Origin: an uncultured Acetobacteraceae bacterium
Lineage (GTDB): Bacteria; Pseudomonadota; Alphaproteobacteria; Acetobacterales; Acetobacteraceae
Assembly: GCA_903918315.1 (NCBI GenBank)
Contig: CAIXEA010000155.1
Coordinates: forward strand, 1 to 64,000
Length of the DNA: 64,000 nt
Direction of reading: 5' to 3'
Made by a program: the position numbers and the translations under genes. The first letter of the stretch is position 1; each line of letters begins with the position of its first letter. This document shows positions 27,856 through 36,844 of the stretch, in pieces. The notes beneath the pieces are model-generated. The model made no database searches. It saw nothing but the letters and a program-made list of their open reading frames with translations, and was not told the DNA's origin.

Positions 27856-28677
27856 CCGCTCCAGCACCAGATCGAAGGTGATGCACACGGGGTTCGCGCC
27901 GCGGATCAGAGGTCCGTCATGCACCTGGCCTGCCATGTCCACGACCAGAAGATCCAGCGACCCAACGCCGTCGCGTACTCGGCCAGAGCGGACCAGGACC
28001 TCGGTGGCGTGATCCTGCACCGTGGCGCCATGGGCGAAACGAGCACCAATCAGGCTGCCCAGGCTGCCGCGCACCACCGCGTCACGCATGCCATGCGCGG
28101 CGGCGATGGTCTCGACAGCGGTGAGGATGTCCTCGTTCGGTTTGATGCGCGCGAATACGGCCGTACCCGGGCTGGTCGTGCCGCTCGGCTGGAACAGGGT
28201 GAAGTTGGTTTCCGCATCCGCGGCCGTCGCGACGCGGATGGTGGGAAAGCCCCAGGCTTCGACCTCGGTTTCCTCACACACGATGCTTTCATGCGGCAGG
28301 ATATGCCCGCCGCGCCGGGCGCCGTCGGGTTCGGTCCAGGCGGCGTGGCAATGCAGGAAGGGCTTGTCGTCCGACCAGCCGAAGGTGGCGTTGGCCTGTT
28401 CGATGCGGGTGGTGTCCTCCGGCGCGCGCGGGGCGGTGAAATAGGCGACGTGGGACGCGTTATCGGCCGGGCCGGGCATGACGTAGCGGAACGGGTTGAA
28501 CGCGCCACCCTTGAACGTCAGCGTCGCGCTTTGGAACCCGGCGGCGATCAGCGGGCCGGTCAGGGCCTCGGTCAGGGGCAGGCCCCGGCGTAGGGTGAAG
28601 CGCAGCGGCACCGCATCCCCGCCGATACTGTCGATCCGGACCGGGTGGATCGGCCCGGGTTGCACCAGGTGGCGCAT
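27826..28677 (-). CDS. Tandem PPC/DUF296 domain protein
   Basis: Encodes 283 residues. The first half holds a PPC-like domain with metal-ligand histidines (FLHCHAAWTEPDGARRGGHI, around residues 105-128) followed by SIVCEETEVEAWGF. The second half (about 165-283) repeats the fold: FARIKPNEDILTAVETIAAA, VVRGSLGSLIGARFAHGA and CITFDLVLE, but its HxH/GGH region is replaced by VVDMAGQVHDGPLI, so it looks metal-free. Function is unknown; stand-alone PPC proteins are trimeric. The start codon shares a base with the ggt stop (TGATG), so translation is coupled to gamma-glutamyltransferase. Confidence 0.75.
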   Translation of the reverse strand: MRHLVQPGPIHPVRIDSIGGDAVPLRFTLRRGLPLTEALTGPLIAAGFQSATLTFKGGAFNPFRYVMPGPADNASHVAYFTAPRAPEDTTRIEQANATFGWSDDKPFLHCHAAWTEPDGARRGGHILPHESIVCEETEVEAWGFPTIRVATAADAETNFTLFQPSGTTSPGTAVFARIKPNEDILTAVETIAAAHGMRDAVVRGSLGSLIGARFAHGATVQDHATEVLVRSGRVRDGVGSLDLLVVDMAGQVHDGPLIRGANPVCITFDLVLERSHPPAIDHP

Positions 28678-30458
28678 CAGCGGCCGACCGCGTAGCCCTG
28701 CATGCCGCGGGGGTTGGCGCCGGCATGCATCTGGCCGTCGGCTTCCAGCCGGGCGCCGGACAGGCGGCCCTCACTCCAGTCCTCGCCCTTTTCGGCTTTG
28801 TGGTCCCGGGCTTTGAGCTCGTACATCACTGCATTGGGGAAGCGGCCTTCCAGCACCAGTTTCCCTGGCTTGGCCGTGCGCGGCCAGAAACTGGACGGCC
28901 AGTGCTCGGAATGGAAGGACGGCGCGTCGATCGCCTCCTGGATGTTCATCTTGTGGTGCACCATGCGCAGGAAGAAGGTGGCCGACCACTGGTCCTGCTG
29001 CTCCCCGCCCGGGGTGCCGAAGGCCATCCAGGCTTTGCCGTCGCGCAGCGCGAAGCTGGGGGACAAGGTGGTGCGCGGGCGTTTGCCGGGTGCGAGGCTG
29101 TTGGGCAGACCCTCTTTCAACCAGAACATCTGGCCGCGGCTGCCCATGGGGAAGCCGAGTTCGGGGATCACCGGCGACGACTGCAGCCACCCGGCGGAGG
29201 GTGTGGCGCTGACCATATTGCCGTGCTTGTCGATCACGTCGATATGGCAGGTATCGCCGGCACTGACACCAAGCTGCGACACCGTCGGCTCCCCGGTGCC
29301 GGCGGCATTGCCCTCCAGCAGAGACGCGCGATCCGCCGCATTGTGATCAACCCAATTGGTGAAGCCGGGGATGGTACCGGGGCGGAGGTCCAGCGACGCA
29401 TCGCGCCCGATCAGCTTGCGGCGTTCATCGTTATAGGCGTCGGATAGCAGGTGCTCCATCGGCACCTTCACGAAATCCGGATCCCCGTAAAACGCCTCGC
29501 GGTCGGCGTAGGCCAATTTTTGCGCCTCGATCACATGGTGCACGAAATTGGCGCCCAGCGGATCCATGGCGCCGAGGTCGAAACCCTTCAGCAGAGCCAG
29601 TTGTTGCAGCATGACCGGGCCCTGGCTCCAGGGGCCGCATTTCAGCAGGGTGTGGCCGTGGTAGTCGTAGGCCAGCGGCGCTTCCACGCCGGCGGACCAG
29701 CGGGCGAAGTCGTCGGCTGCCAGCAGGCCGCGGTGCTTGCGTCCGGAGGAATCCAGGATGTCGTTGGAGGCGAAGAACTTGCCCACCACCTCCGCCACGT
29801 AGCCCTTGTACCAGAAATCACGCGCGGCCTCGATCCGCGCTTCCCGGCTGTCGCCCACGGCCTCCTTGCAGACACGCTCATAGGTGGCGGCCAGGGCCGG
29901 GCGGCGGAACAGCTTGCCGGGGGCGGGGACGTTGCCGCCGGGCAGGAACACGGCGGCGGAGGTCTTCCACTCCTGCTCGAACATCGGCTTCATGGTGTTG
30001 ATCTGGGCGCTGACGCGAGCGACCAGGTGGACGCCGTTTTTCGCGTAACCGATCGCGTATTCCAACACGTCCGCCAGTTCCCAGGTGCCCCAATCGCGCA
30101 GCAGCCGGCACCAGGCGTCGAAGGCGCCGGGCACGACGGCCGGCAGCAGGCCCGTGCCAGGGATGAGGTCGATGCCGATATCGGCGAATTTGGCGAGCGT
30201 GGCGGCTTGCGGGGAGGGACCCTGACCGCAGATCACATGCTGCGTGCCGGTTTTGCTATTGTGCAGGATGATGGGTGCGTCGCCGCCGGGACCGTTCAGG
30301 TGGGGTTCGGCGACATGCAGGGTGAAGGCAGCGGCGGCGGCGGCGTCGAAGGCATTGCCCCCGCGCTCCAGCACGGCCATGCCGACCTGACTGGCGAGCC
30401 AGTGGGTGGAGGCGACCACGCCGAAGGTGCCGGCGATTTCCGGGCGGGTTGTGAACAT
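28677..30458 (-). CDS. ggt: Gamma-glutamyltransferase family protein
   Basis: Encodes 593 residues. The start at 30458 has AAGGAGG upstream. The autoprocessing/catalytic threonine is Thr403 in SAGDTCHIDVIDKHG, splitting a large and a small chain; downstream PSAGWLQSSPVIPELGF and SRGQMFWL form the glycine-rich active-site region. No signal peptide is evident, so the enzyme is probably cytoplasmic, unlike the periplasmic E. coli Ggt. Family members split gamma-glutamyl bonds of glutathione or related compounds, or act as acylases. It is coupled to the tandem PPC gene downstream. Confidence 0.9.
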   Translation of the reverse strand: MFTTRPEIAGTFGVVASTHWLASQVGMAVLERGGNAFDAAAAAAFTLHVAEPHLNGPGGDAPIILHNSKTGTQHVICGQGPSPQAATLAKFADIGIDLIPGTGLLPAVVPGAFDAWCRLLRDWGTWELADVLEYAIGYAKNGVHLVARVSAQINTMKPMFEQEWKTSAAVFLPGGNVPAPGKLFRRPALAATYERVCKEAVGDSREARIEAARDFWYKGYVAEVVGKFFASNDILDSSGRKHRGLLAADDFARWSAGVEAPLAYDYHGHTLLKCGPWSQGPVMLQQLALLKGFDLGAMDPLGANFVHHVIEAQKLAYADREAFYGDPDFVKVPMEHLLSDAYNDERRKLIGRDASLDLRPGTIPGFTNWVDHNAADRASLLEGNAAGTGEPTVSQLGVSAGDTCHIDVIDKHGNMVSATPSAGWLQSSPVIPELGFPMGSRGQMFWLKEGLPNSLAPGKRPRTTLSPSFALRDGKAWMAFGTPGGEQQDQWSATFFLRMVHHKMNIQEAIDAPSFHSEHWPSSFWPRTAKPGKLVLEGRFPNAVMYELKARDHKAEKGEDWSEGRLSGARLEADGQMHAGANPRGMQGYAVGR

Positions 30459-30532
30459 GACGTGGCCTCCTTGGTTGATCGCGGCGCAGGCTAGCGTCAG
30501 GGTGCGCGGCGTCAATGAGGGGATTTCGCGCG

Positions 30533-31063
30533 ATGCTGGTGTTGGTGGTGGGGCCGAGCGGGGCGGGCAAGGACACGATGCTGGAAGCCGCGCGTGCGGC
30601 GCTGCCAGGGATCCGCTTCGTCCGTCGTGTCATCACCCGTCCTGCGGAAGCGGGCGGGGAGGATCACGAAGCGGTGTCCGAGGCCGCGTTTGCCCGGCGT
30701 GACTTTGCCTTGCAGTGGCAGGCGCATGGGCTGCGCTACGGCATTCCGGCCGACATTGCGGATGATCTGGCGGCGGGGCGGACGGTGGTCGCGAATGTGT
30801 CGCGTGGCGTGATCGCGGACGCGGCGGCGCGGTTTCCGGTGCATGTGATCGAAGTGACAGCGCCACCGGCCGTTCTCGCGGCCCGGCTGGCGGCCCGCGG
30901 GCGTGAGAGCGGTGCGGATGTCGCCGCGCGGCTGGCCCGAACGGTGCCTCTTCCCGATGGCGTGCGGGTCTCGCAGGTGGTGAACGACGGGACGATGGCG
31001 GAAGGCGTAGCGCGCTTTTTGGGGGCGCTCACCCAAGCAGCGGCACCCGCTCAGCGATCGTAA
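30533..31063 (+). CDS. phnN: Ribose 1,5-bisphosphate phosphokinase PhnN
   Basis: Encodes 176 residues. The start at 30533 has GAGGGG 10 bases upstream; ATG 30515 is possible. It is a guanylate-kinase-like P-loop protein: VVGPSGAGKDTMLEAAR, then FVRRVITRPAEAGGEDHEAV and LQWQAHGLRYGIP. PhnN phosphorylates ribose 1,5-bisphosphate to PRPP at the end of the C-P lyase pathway. It runs opposite to the phn operon and overlaps the end of the DUF1045 gene by 35 bases, so it needs its own promoter. Confidence 0.92.
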   Translation: MLVLVVGPSGAGKDTMLEAARAALPGIRFVRRVITRPAEAGGEDHEAVSEAAFARRDFALQWQAHGLRYGIPADIADDLAAGRTVVANVSRGVIADAAARFPVHVIEVTAPPAVLAARLAARGRESGADVAARLARTVPLPDGVRVSQVVNDGTMAEGVARFLGALTQAAAPAQRS

Positions 31064-31709
31064 ACGCCGCGCCGGGTTCGGCCTGCGTGAAAAGGCAGAC
31101 ATCCGTCACCCGCCGTGGCATCGCGACCGCGGCGGCGAAATGCGCTTCGGCGGCGGGGAAGTACACCGCTCGTTCCGCCGGTGTCAGCCGCCGGGTCAGC
31201 GTCATGTGGAAGAACCACGTCCCGAACACATAGGGATAGCCCCAGCGCACCAGCATCGCATCCTGCTCCGCCGTCAGCGCGGAACGCCGCCGCCGCGCCA
31301 GTTCGGCATCCGATGGCGGGGCACGGAACGCATCCAGCTCCGCCACACACGCATCGGCGAGTGACTGCAGCGCCGGGCAGGGCATCGTTTCGCGCAGCGC
31401 CAGGAAGCCGTGCAGGTCCCGCACCGCGAGCGGCGGCAGATCGAAGGGTTGCAGCCTTCGCGTGAGGCTTCTCACCGCCGTCAGGACTGCGTCCCACGGC
31501 CGATTGGCGGCCAGGCGCATGGGCGGCTTGAGCGTTGCGTGGAAGCCATAAAGGCGCGCGTCATCGGTGATCTCCGCGATGCCCGGTAAATCCGGTTGGG
31601 CCGCGGGCGCCTGGCTCCATGGATTGCGGCCGAGCCAGGTGGTGCTGGCCGCGAACAGCGGATCGTCGGCGGTGGGGCCGTAATAAACAGCAACGCGGGC
31701 AACGGCCAT
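31029..31709 (-). CDS. DUF1045 phosphonate-operon protein, 2H phosphoesterase-like
   Basis: Encodes 226 residues. Two HxT motifs, GFHATLKPP and FFHMTLTRR, mark a 2H phosphoesterase-like fold, and the whole matches the DUF1045 family that regularly accompanies phn operons. By position it may act on a cyclic ribose phosphate intermediate in place of PhnP, which is absent here (inference). The gene starts 3 bases after phnM and ends in an overlap with convergent phnN. Confidence 0.88.
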   Translation of the reverse strand: MAVARVAVYYGPTADDPLFAASTTWLGRNPWSQAPAAQPDLPGIAEITDDARLYGFHATLKPPMRLAANRPWDAVLTAVRSLTRRLQPFDLPPLAVRDLHGFLALRETMPCPALQSLADACVAELDAFRAPPSDAELARRRRSALTAEQDAMLVRWGYPYVFGTWFFHMTLTRRLTPAERAVYFPAAEAHFAAAVAMPRRVTDVCLFTQAEPGAAFTIAERVPLLG

Positions 31710-31712
31710 CGC

Positions 31713-32864
31713 TTAGATCACTCTGATCCCGCCGCACCAGACCTGTCGCACGACCGGCAGGGTGTCATGCATCCGCACCCGTGCCACATCCGCTCGGCAC
31801 CACAGCGCCAGCCGACCGCGATCTTGCAAACCGCCCATGCGTGCGGGGACGTCAGTGACCATCCGTACCGCCGCGGGCAGGGACAGGCCCTTGGTCCGGG
31901 CGCAGAGGAACGCCGCCTCCACCAGGCTCGGCGGCACATAGTCGGAGGCGAAGGCATCCACCGCCCCCGCGTCGATCAGATCAGAAGCAGAAACATTGCC
32001 CGAATGCGAGCCGCCGCGCACGATATTCGGCGCCCCTGCGATCACCTGCATCCCCGCCGCCTTGGCCGCCTTGGCGGCGAGCAGGGTCACCGGGAACTCA
32101 CTGATGGTGATGCCGTCAGCGATATTCTCCGCGATTTCGTCCTCGGTCCGGTCGTCGTGGCTGGCGATGGGCACATCCCGGGGCCGTGCCATGTCCAGTA
32201 GTGCCTTGCGGTTGGGTCCCCGCAGCAGCGCCCGCTGGTCTTGCAGTTCCTTGATCCGCCGTTCGATCGTTGCCGCATCGACGCCGCTGTCGCGGCGGAT
32301 TTTGCGGTAATAATCCAGGTTGGCGTATTGCCCTACGCCTGGGCTGTGATCCATCAGGCTGATCATGCGCACCAGCCGGTGGCCCACCACCGGTTCGGTC
32401 AGTTCCAGCGTGTCAGCCGCCGGCACCTCACAACGCAGATGCAGATAATGTTCCACTTTCAGCACCCCCGCCGGGCCAAGGGAATCCAGATCGGCCACAC
32501 CCTCCCGGAAAGTGCGGATCCGATCCTTTTCGAAACCCAGATCGCCCAGGCACAGCGCGTCGAAAATCGTTGTCACCCCGGCGGAGGCGCATTGCGCGTC
32601 ATGCGCCACCATGGCCGACTTCGACGGCCAGCGTGATGTCGCGCGCGGCTGCACCTGACGTTCCAGGTTGTCGGTATGCACATCGACGATGCCAGGAATG
32701 AGGTAATCCCCTTGCATATCGATCGCGCCGGGCAACGACGAATTGCCCTTGTCCAGTCCGACGATGGTCGCCCCCTTGAAGGCGATGGTGCCGTGCACGG
32801 TCTCATCCGGTAGCACCAGCACGGCGTTGGTCAGAATGGTTTCGGGGTCCATGAACGCGGTCAT
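31713..32864 (-). CDS. phnM: RPnTP diphosphatase PhnM (operon copy)
   Basis: Encodes 383 residues of the amidohydrolase superfamily. LIPGIVDVHTDNLERQVQPR carries the HxD metal motif, followed by MVAHDAQCASAGVTTIFDAL and MARPRDVPIASHDDRTEDE. It removes diphosphate from ribose 1-methylphosphonate 5-triphosphate. It overlaps phnL by 4 bases and is the canonical form (HTDNLER); a divergent second copy lies at 38181-39329. Confidence 0.95.
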   Translation of the reverse strand: MTAFMDPETILTNAVLVLPDETVHGTIAFKGATIVGLDKGNSSLPGAIDMQGDYLIPGIVDVHTDNLERQVQPRATSRWPSKSAMVAHDAQCASAGVTTIFDALCLGDLGFEKDRIRTFREGVADLDSLGPAGVLKVEHYLHLRCEVPAADTLELTEPVVGHRLVRMISLMDHSPGVGQYANLDYYRKIRRDSGVDAATIERRIKELQDQRALLRGPNRKALLDMARPRDVPIASHDDRTEDEIAENIADGITISEFPVTLLAAKAAKAAGMQVIAGAPNIVRGGSHSGNVSASDLIDAGAVDAFASDYVPPSLVEAAFLCARTKGLSLPAAVRMVTDVPARMGGLQDRGRLALWCRADVARVRMHDTLPVVRQVWCGGIRVI

Positions 32865-33565
32865 GCGGCCTCTCGGATCGGGGTCAAAGGGAACAGGCGA
32901 TCTGCGATGGCGTCGCGGACGGCGGCGTCATGGCAGATGGCGATGATGGCGGTGCCGCAGGCTTTGGCTTCGGCGATCATCGATACCACGACCGCGCTAT
33001 TTTCCGCATCCAACGATGCCGTTGGTTCGTCAAGCAGCAGGATCGGGTGGGCGGCGATGAAGCCGCGCGCCAGGTTCACCCGCTGCTGCTCCCCGCCGGA
33101 GAACGTCGCCGGTGGAATGCCATGCAGCCGGCGGGGAATGTTCAGCCGCAGCAGCAAGGCCGCCGCCTGCGCCCGCGCCGCATCGACGGCGATGCCCCGG
33201 CTGGCCAGCGGTTCGGCCACGATATCCAGCGTGGACACACGCGGCACCACGCGCAAAAACTGGCTGACATAGCCCAGCGTGGCATGCCGTACCGCCAGCA
33301 CGACGCGCGGTTCGGCGCGCGCGATATCGATCATCTCGTCGCCATGACGGACCAGGATCCGCCCCGCCTCGGCCCGATAATTGCCATAGAGGCTGCGCAT
33401 CAGCGTCGACTTCCCCGCGCCGGAGGGGCCGGAAAGCACCACGCACTGCCCGGCCTGGACCTCCAGATCGATGCCGGCCAGCACGGCCAGCTGCATCCCG
33501 CCCCGCAGATGCAGGGTGAAGGTCTTTGCCAGCGATTCGGTGCGGAGCATGACGGTGGTGCTCAT
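32861..33565 (-). CDS. phnL: C-P lyase ABC-type ATPase PhnL
   Basis: Encodes 234 residues: Walker A GPSGAGKST, signature FSGGEQQRVNLARGF, Walker B ILLLDEPTASLD. PhnL binds the PhnGHIJ core and supports phosphonate activation; it is not a transporter ATPase. It overlaps both neighbours by 4 bases. Confidence 0.95.
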   Translation of the reverse strand: MSTTVMLRTESLAKTFTLHLRGGMQLAVLAGIDLEVQAGQCVVLSGPSGAGKSTLMRSLYGNYRAEAGRILVRHGDEMIDIARAEPRVVLAVRHATLGYVSQFLRVVPRVSTLDIVAEPLASRGIAVDAARAQAAALLLRLNIPRRLHGIPPATFSGGEQQRVNLARGFIAAHPILLLDEPTASLDAENSAVVVSMIAEAKACGTAIIAICHDAAVRDAIADRLFPLTPIREAA

Positions 33566-34329
33566 GCCTGCAACACCGAGCTGACCAGCAACTGCGTGTA
33601 GGCATGCTGGGGGTCATCCAGAACCTGATCGGTCAACCCTGTCTCCACGATCCGGCCGCGCTGCATCACCGCGATGCGGTGCGCCAGCAGCCGCGCCACC
33701 GCGATATCATGGGTCACCAGTACCGCCGCGATGCCGAGCCGGGCGACCAGGGTCCGGATCAGGTCCAGCAGCCGCGCCTGCACCGATACATCGAGGCCGC
33801 CCGTCGGCTCATCCATGAAGACCAGCCGGGGATGGGTCACCAGCGTGCGCGCGATCTGCAGCCGTTGCAGCATCCCGCCCGAGAATGTCCGGGGCAGGTC
33901 GTCCACCCGATCAGCGTCGATTTCCACCTGTTCCAGCCAGTCAATCGCCTGGGCGCGGATATGGTCATAGTGCCGCGCCCCGCGCGCCATCAGCCGCTCG
34001 CCGACATTGCCGCCGGCGCTGACATTCATCCGCAGGCTCTGACGTGGATCCTGATGCACGAAACCCCAGTCGGAGCGATGCAGCGTCCGCAACACCGGCG
34101 CTGGCATCGTATGCACGTCGTGCGGCTGCCCCTGCGGATCGGTGTAGACCACCGTGCCGGCATCCGGCGCCTGCCGGCCGGACAGCACATTCAGCAGGGT
34201 TGTCTTGCCGGAGCCGGATTCACCGACGATCGCCAGGACCTCCCCCGGCCAAAGATCGATATCGACATCCACCAGCGCCGGAATGCTGCCAAACCGCAGC
34301 CGCAGCCCCCGCCCGGAAATCAGGGTCAT
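33562..34329 (-). CDS. phnK: C-P lyase ABC-type ATPase PhnK
   Basis: Encodes 255 residues from the start at 34329 (MTLISGRGLRLRFG). Walker A GESGSGKTT, signature FSGGMLQRLQIARTL, Walker B LVFMDEPTGGLDV. PhnK docks on the PhnJ subunits of the C-P lyase core. Its ATG shares one base with the phnJ stop (TGATG), an arrangement for coupled translation. Confidence 0.95.
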   Translation of the reverse strand: MTLISGRGLRLRFGSIPALVDVDIDLWPGEVLAIVGESGSGKTTLLNVLSGRQAPDAGTVVYTDPQGQPHDVHTMPAPVLRTLHRSDWGFVHQDPRQSLRMNVSAGGNVGERLMARGARHYDHIRAQAIDWLEQVEIDADRVDDLPRTFSGGMLQRLQIARTLVTHPRLVFMDEPTGGLDVSVQARLLDLIRTLVARLGIAAVLVTHDIAVARLLAHRIAVMQRGRIVETGLTDQVLDDPQHAYTQLLVSSVLQA

Positions 34330-35186
34330 CACGCCACCCCTTCCGTGCCGACGTGCCCGCCATCCCGTCGTTCCGCGCAATGATCGGTGTCGGAGCAGAC
34401 GAACAGCCGCCCGCCCTGATCATCGGTCACGACCTCGTCCAAAAACGAATCCGTCGCCCCGCACAGACCGCACGGATGCGGCGCATTGATCGCCCGGAAT
34501 GGGTGGTCGTCGAAATCCAGCGACTGAACCGAGGTCCAGGGCGGCACGGCATAAATACGCTTCTCCCGCCCCGCCCCGAACAGTTGCAGCGCCGGCATGC
34601 GATCCAGCTTCGGATTGTCGAAAGCCGGGATCGGGCTGGGCGACATCAGGTAGCGCTGGTTCACCAGCACCGGATAGTCGTAAGCGATGGAGATCTGCCC
34701 AAATCGGGCGATGTCCTCGTATAGCTTCACATGCATCAGCCCGTAATCGGCCAGGCCGTGCATGCGCCGCGTTTCCACCCGGCTGGGCTCCAGACGGAAC
34801 AAGGGCTCCGGCTGCGGCACCTGGTAGACGATGATCTGATCCTCCCGCAGCGCCTTCTCGGGGATGCGGTGGCGGGTCTGGATCACCGTCGCCTCGGCGG
34901 TCTTCGTCGTTGTCGCCACGCCAGCCGTCCGGGCGAAGAACCGGCGGATGGACACCGCATTGGTGGTGTCGTCGGCGCCCTGATCAATCACCTTCAACAC
35001 GTCCTCCGCGCCCAGGATGGACGCCGTGACCTGAATCCCCCCGGTGCCCCAGCCATAAGGCAACGGCATCTCGCGGGAGCCGAACGGCACCTGATGCCCG
35101 GGGATCGCCACCGCCTTCAACAGGGCGCGGCGGATCATCCGTTTGGTCTGTTCGTCCAGATAGGCGAAATTATACCCTTCGGTCAT
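34329..35186 (-). CDS. phnJ: Carbon-phosphorus lyase PhnJ (radical SAM)
   Basis: Encodes 285 residues; the start at 35186 overlaps the phnI stop. The iron-sulfur cysteines follow C-x2-C-x21-C-x5-C at 239, 242, 264 and 270, close to the positions 241, 244, 266 and 272 of the E. coli enzyme. The N-terminal MTEGYNFAYLDEQTKRMIRR and MPLPYGWGTGGIQVTA blocks are also family-typical. PhnJ uses SAM to cleave the C-P bond of ribose 1-methylphosphonate 5-phosphate, freeing methane from methylphosphonate. Confidence 0.97.
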   Translation of the reverse strand: MTEGYNFAYLDEQTKRMIRRALLKAVAIPGHQVPFGSREMPLPYGWGTGGIQVTASILGAEDVLKVIDQGADDTTNAVSIRRFFARTAGVATTTKTAEATVIQTRHRIPEKALREDQIIVYQVPQPEPLFRLEPSRVETRRMHGLADYGLMHVKLYEDIARFGQISIAYDYPVLVNQRYLMSPSPIPAFDNPKLDRMPALQLFGAGREKRIYAVPPWTSVQSLDFDDHPFRAINAPHPCGLCGATDSFLDEVVTDDQGGRLFVCSDTDHCAERRDGGHVGTEGVA

Positions 35187-36265
35187 TCCGCTGCCTCCGC
35201 CATTCGGGCGACCTCGTCGCGCAAGCGCCGCACGTTTTGCAGCTCGCTCTGGAAATCCACGTAATGCGGCAGTTTGAGGTGCTCGGTAAAACCCGTCGCC
35301 TCGATATTGTCGCAGTGCGACAGCACGAACTCGACGTCCTGGGCCGGCGCGGTCACGTCCTGGCCCAGCTCCGCGGTGCGCATCGCGCGATCGACCAGCG
35401 CCATCGCCATCGCGCGGCGCTCGCTGAAGCCGAACACCAGCCCATAACCGCGGGTGAATTGCGGCGCCACGGACTTGCTGCCTTTGAACTGGTTCACCAT
35501 CTGGCATTCGGTCACGACAATATCGCCGATATCAATGGCGAAGCCGAGTTCCGCTGGTTCGATCGTCACCGCCACCGCCCCCATCCGGATCTCCCCGGCA
35601 AAGGGATGGGCGCCGCCATAGCCCCGCTGCGTCGAATAGCCGAGCGCGAGCAGGAACCCCTCATCCCCACGCGCCAGAGCCTGCAGCCGCACATCGCGGT
35701 CCGCCGGAAATGCCAGCGGTTCCCGCGTCAGATCGCCCGGAGGCTTGTCGCAGGCCACATCGGGCTCGATCAGCCCTTCCTGCCCCAGAATATCCAGCAC
35801 CCGCGGCAACGCGGTCGTCTCGGGGGCCACCTTGGCTGCCGGCGGTGGCGAAACCGCGCCGGCGGCCAGGCTGAAATCCAACAAGCGGTGCGTGTAATCG
35901 TATGTCGGGCCCAGAATCTGGCCGCCCGGAACATCCTTGAAAATGGCGGAAATCCGACGTTGCGCCACCATCGTGTTGGTGTCCAGCGGTTGCGCATGGG
36001 CGAAGCGCGGCAGCGTGGTGCGATAAGCGCGCAACAGGAACGCCGCCTCGATCAAGTCACCTTGCGATTGCTTGATCGCGAGCGCCGCCAGGCCTGGGTC
36101 ATACAGTGATCCCTCGCCCATCACCCGATCCACCGATCGGCCGAGTTGTTCGGCAATCTGCTCGACCCCGAGATCCGGCACCGCCGGGTCACCGCGGCGC
36201 TCTTCAGCCATCCAGGCATGCGCCGCGTCGATCGCCTGCTCGCCGCCTTTGACGGTGACATACAT
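35183..36265 (-). CDS. phnI: C-P lyase core subunit PhnI
   Basis: Encodes 360 residues, the family's usual length. MYVTVKGGEQAIDAAHAWMA and the RGYGLVFGFSERRAMAMALVDRA region are recognisable. With PhnG, PhnH and PhnL it displaces adenine from ATP to form ribose 1-phosphonate 5-triphosphate. It lies between phnH (3-base gap) and phnJ (4-base overlap). Confidence 0.96.
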   Translation of the reverse strand: MYVTVKGGEQAIDAAHAWMAEERRGDPAVPDLGVEQIAEQLGRSVDRVMGEGSLYDPGLAALAIKQSQGDLIEAAFLLRAYRTTLPRFAHAQPLDTNTMVAQRRISAIFKDVPGGQILGPTYDYTHRLLDFSLAAGAVSPPPAAKVAPETTALPRVLDILGQEGLIEPDVACDKPPGDLTREPLAFPADRDVRLQALARGDEGFLLALGYSTQRGYGGAHPFAGEIRMGAVAVTIEPAELGFAIDIGDIVVTECQMVNQFKGSKSVAPQFTRGYGLVFGFSERRAMAMALVDRAMRTAELGQDVTAPAQDVEFVLSHCDNIEATGFTEHLKLPHYVDFQSELQNVRRLRDEVARMAEAAE

Positions 36266-36268
36266 GGC

Positions 36269-36844
36269 TCAGATCTCCTCGATCAGGACGGTGCGCGGCA
36301 GAGCGGTCATCATGGCGTCCGCGCAGAGGATCAGATCGACCCCGCCCGGGAACAGCGCCCGGTTCCGCCGCCAGAGTGTCGCGAAATCCGCCGGTAGTCC
36401 CAAGGGCGCCAGACAGGCGCTGTCCCGCAGCCCCGGACCGCTCAAGCGCCAGGGCCGCCCGCCGGCCAATGCCGGAAGCTGCACGATCAGCGTCGCCGCG
36501 TTCTCCGGTGCCTCATGCGTGCCAGGCGAAAATCGCGTCAGATCAGGCAGGCCAAGGCTGAACGCGAAGGCCGCTGATGCTGTGTCCACCACGAACGGCG
36601 CGCCACAATGGAACGCGATCCAGTGCCGCGCGCTGGTGGCATCGGGATCGAGCCAAAAGGGGGTTTCCTGATCAACCAGGGTCAGTAACAGAGCCGCCGC
36701 CGCCGGACATAAAGGGGAGGGCGCTACCACGGGCCGGAGATGATGCAGGCTGCCAGGCCGTGCCAGCGCATCCAGCGCCGCGCGGAAGCAGGATTGCGCG
36801 TCCTGGACCGGTTTGGCGAACCCGGCGGTCAAAGGTGCGGTCAT
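36269..36844 (-). CDS. phnH: C-P lyase core subunit PhnH
   Basis: Encodes 191 residues. TAGFAKPVQDAQSCFRAALDALARPG is the PhnH opening, and LLTLVDQETPFWLD and LPDLTRFSPGTHEAPENAATL follow in order. PhnH is a structural subunit of the PhnGHIJ complex. It overlaps phnG by 4 bases. Confidence 0.95.
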   Translation of the reverse strand: MTAPLTAGFAKPVQDAQSCFRAALDALARPGSLHHLRPVVAPSPLCPAAAALLLTLVDQETPFWLDPDATSARHWIAFHCGAPFVVDTASAAFAFSLGLPDLTRFSPGTHEAPENAATLIVQLPALAGGRPWRLSGPGLRDSACLAPLGLPADFATLWRRNRALFPGGVDLILCADAMMTALPRTVLIEEI

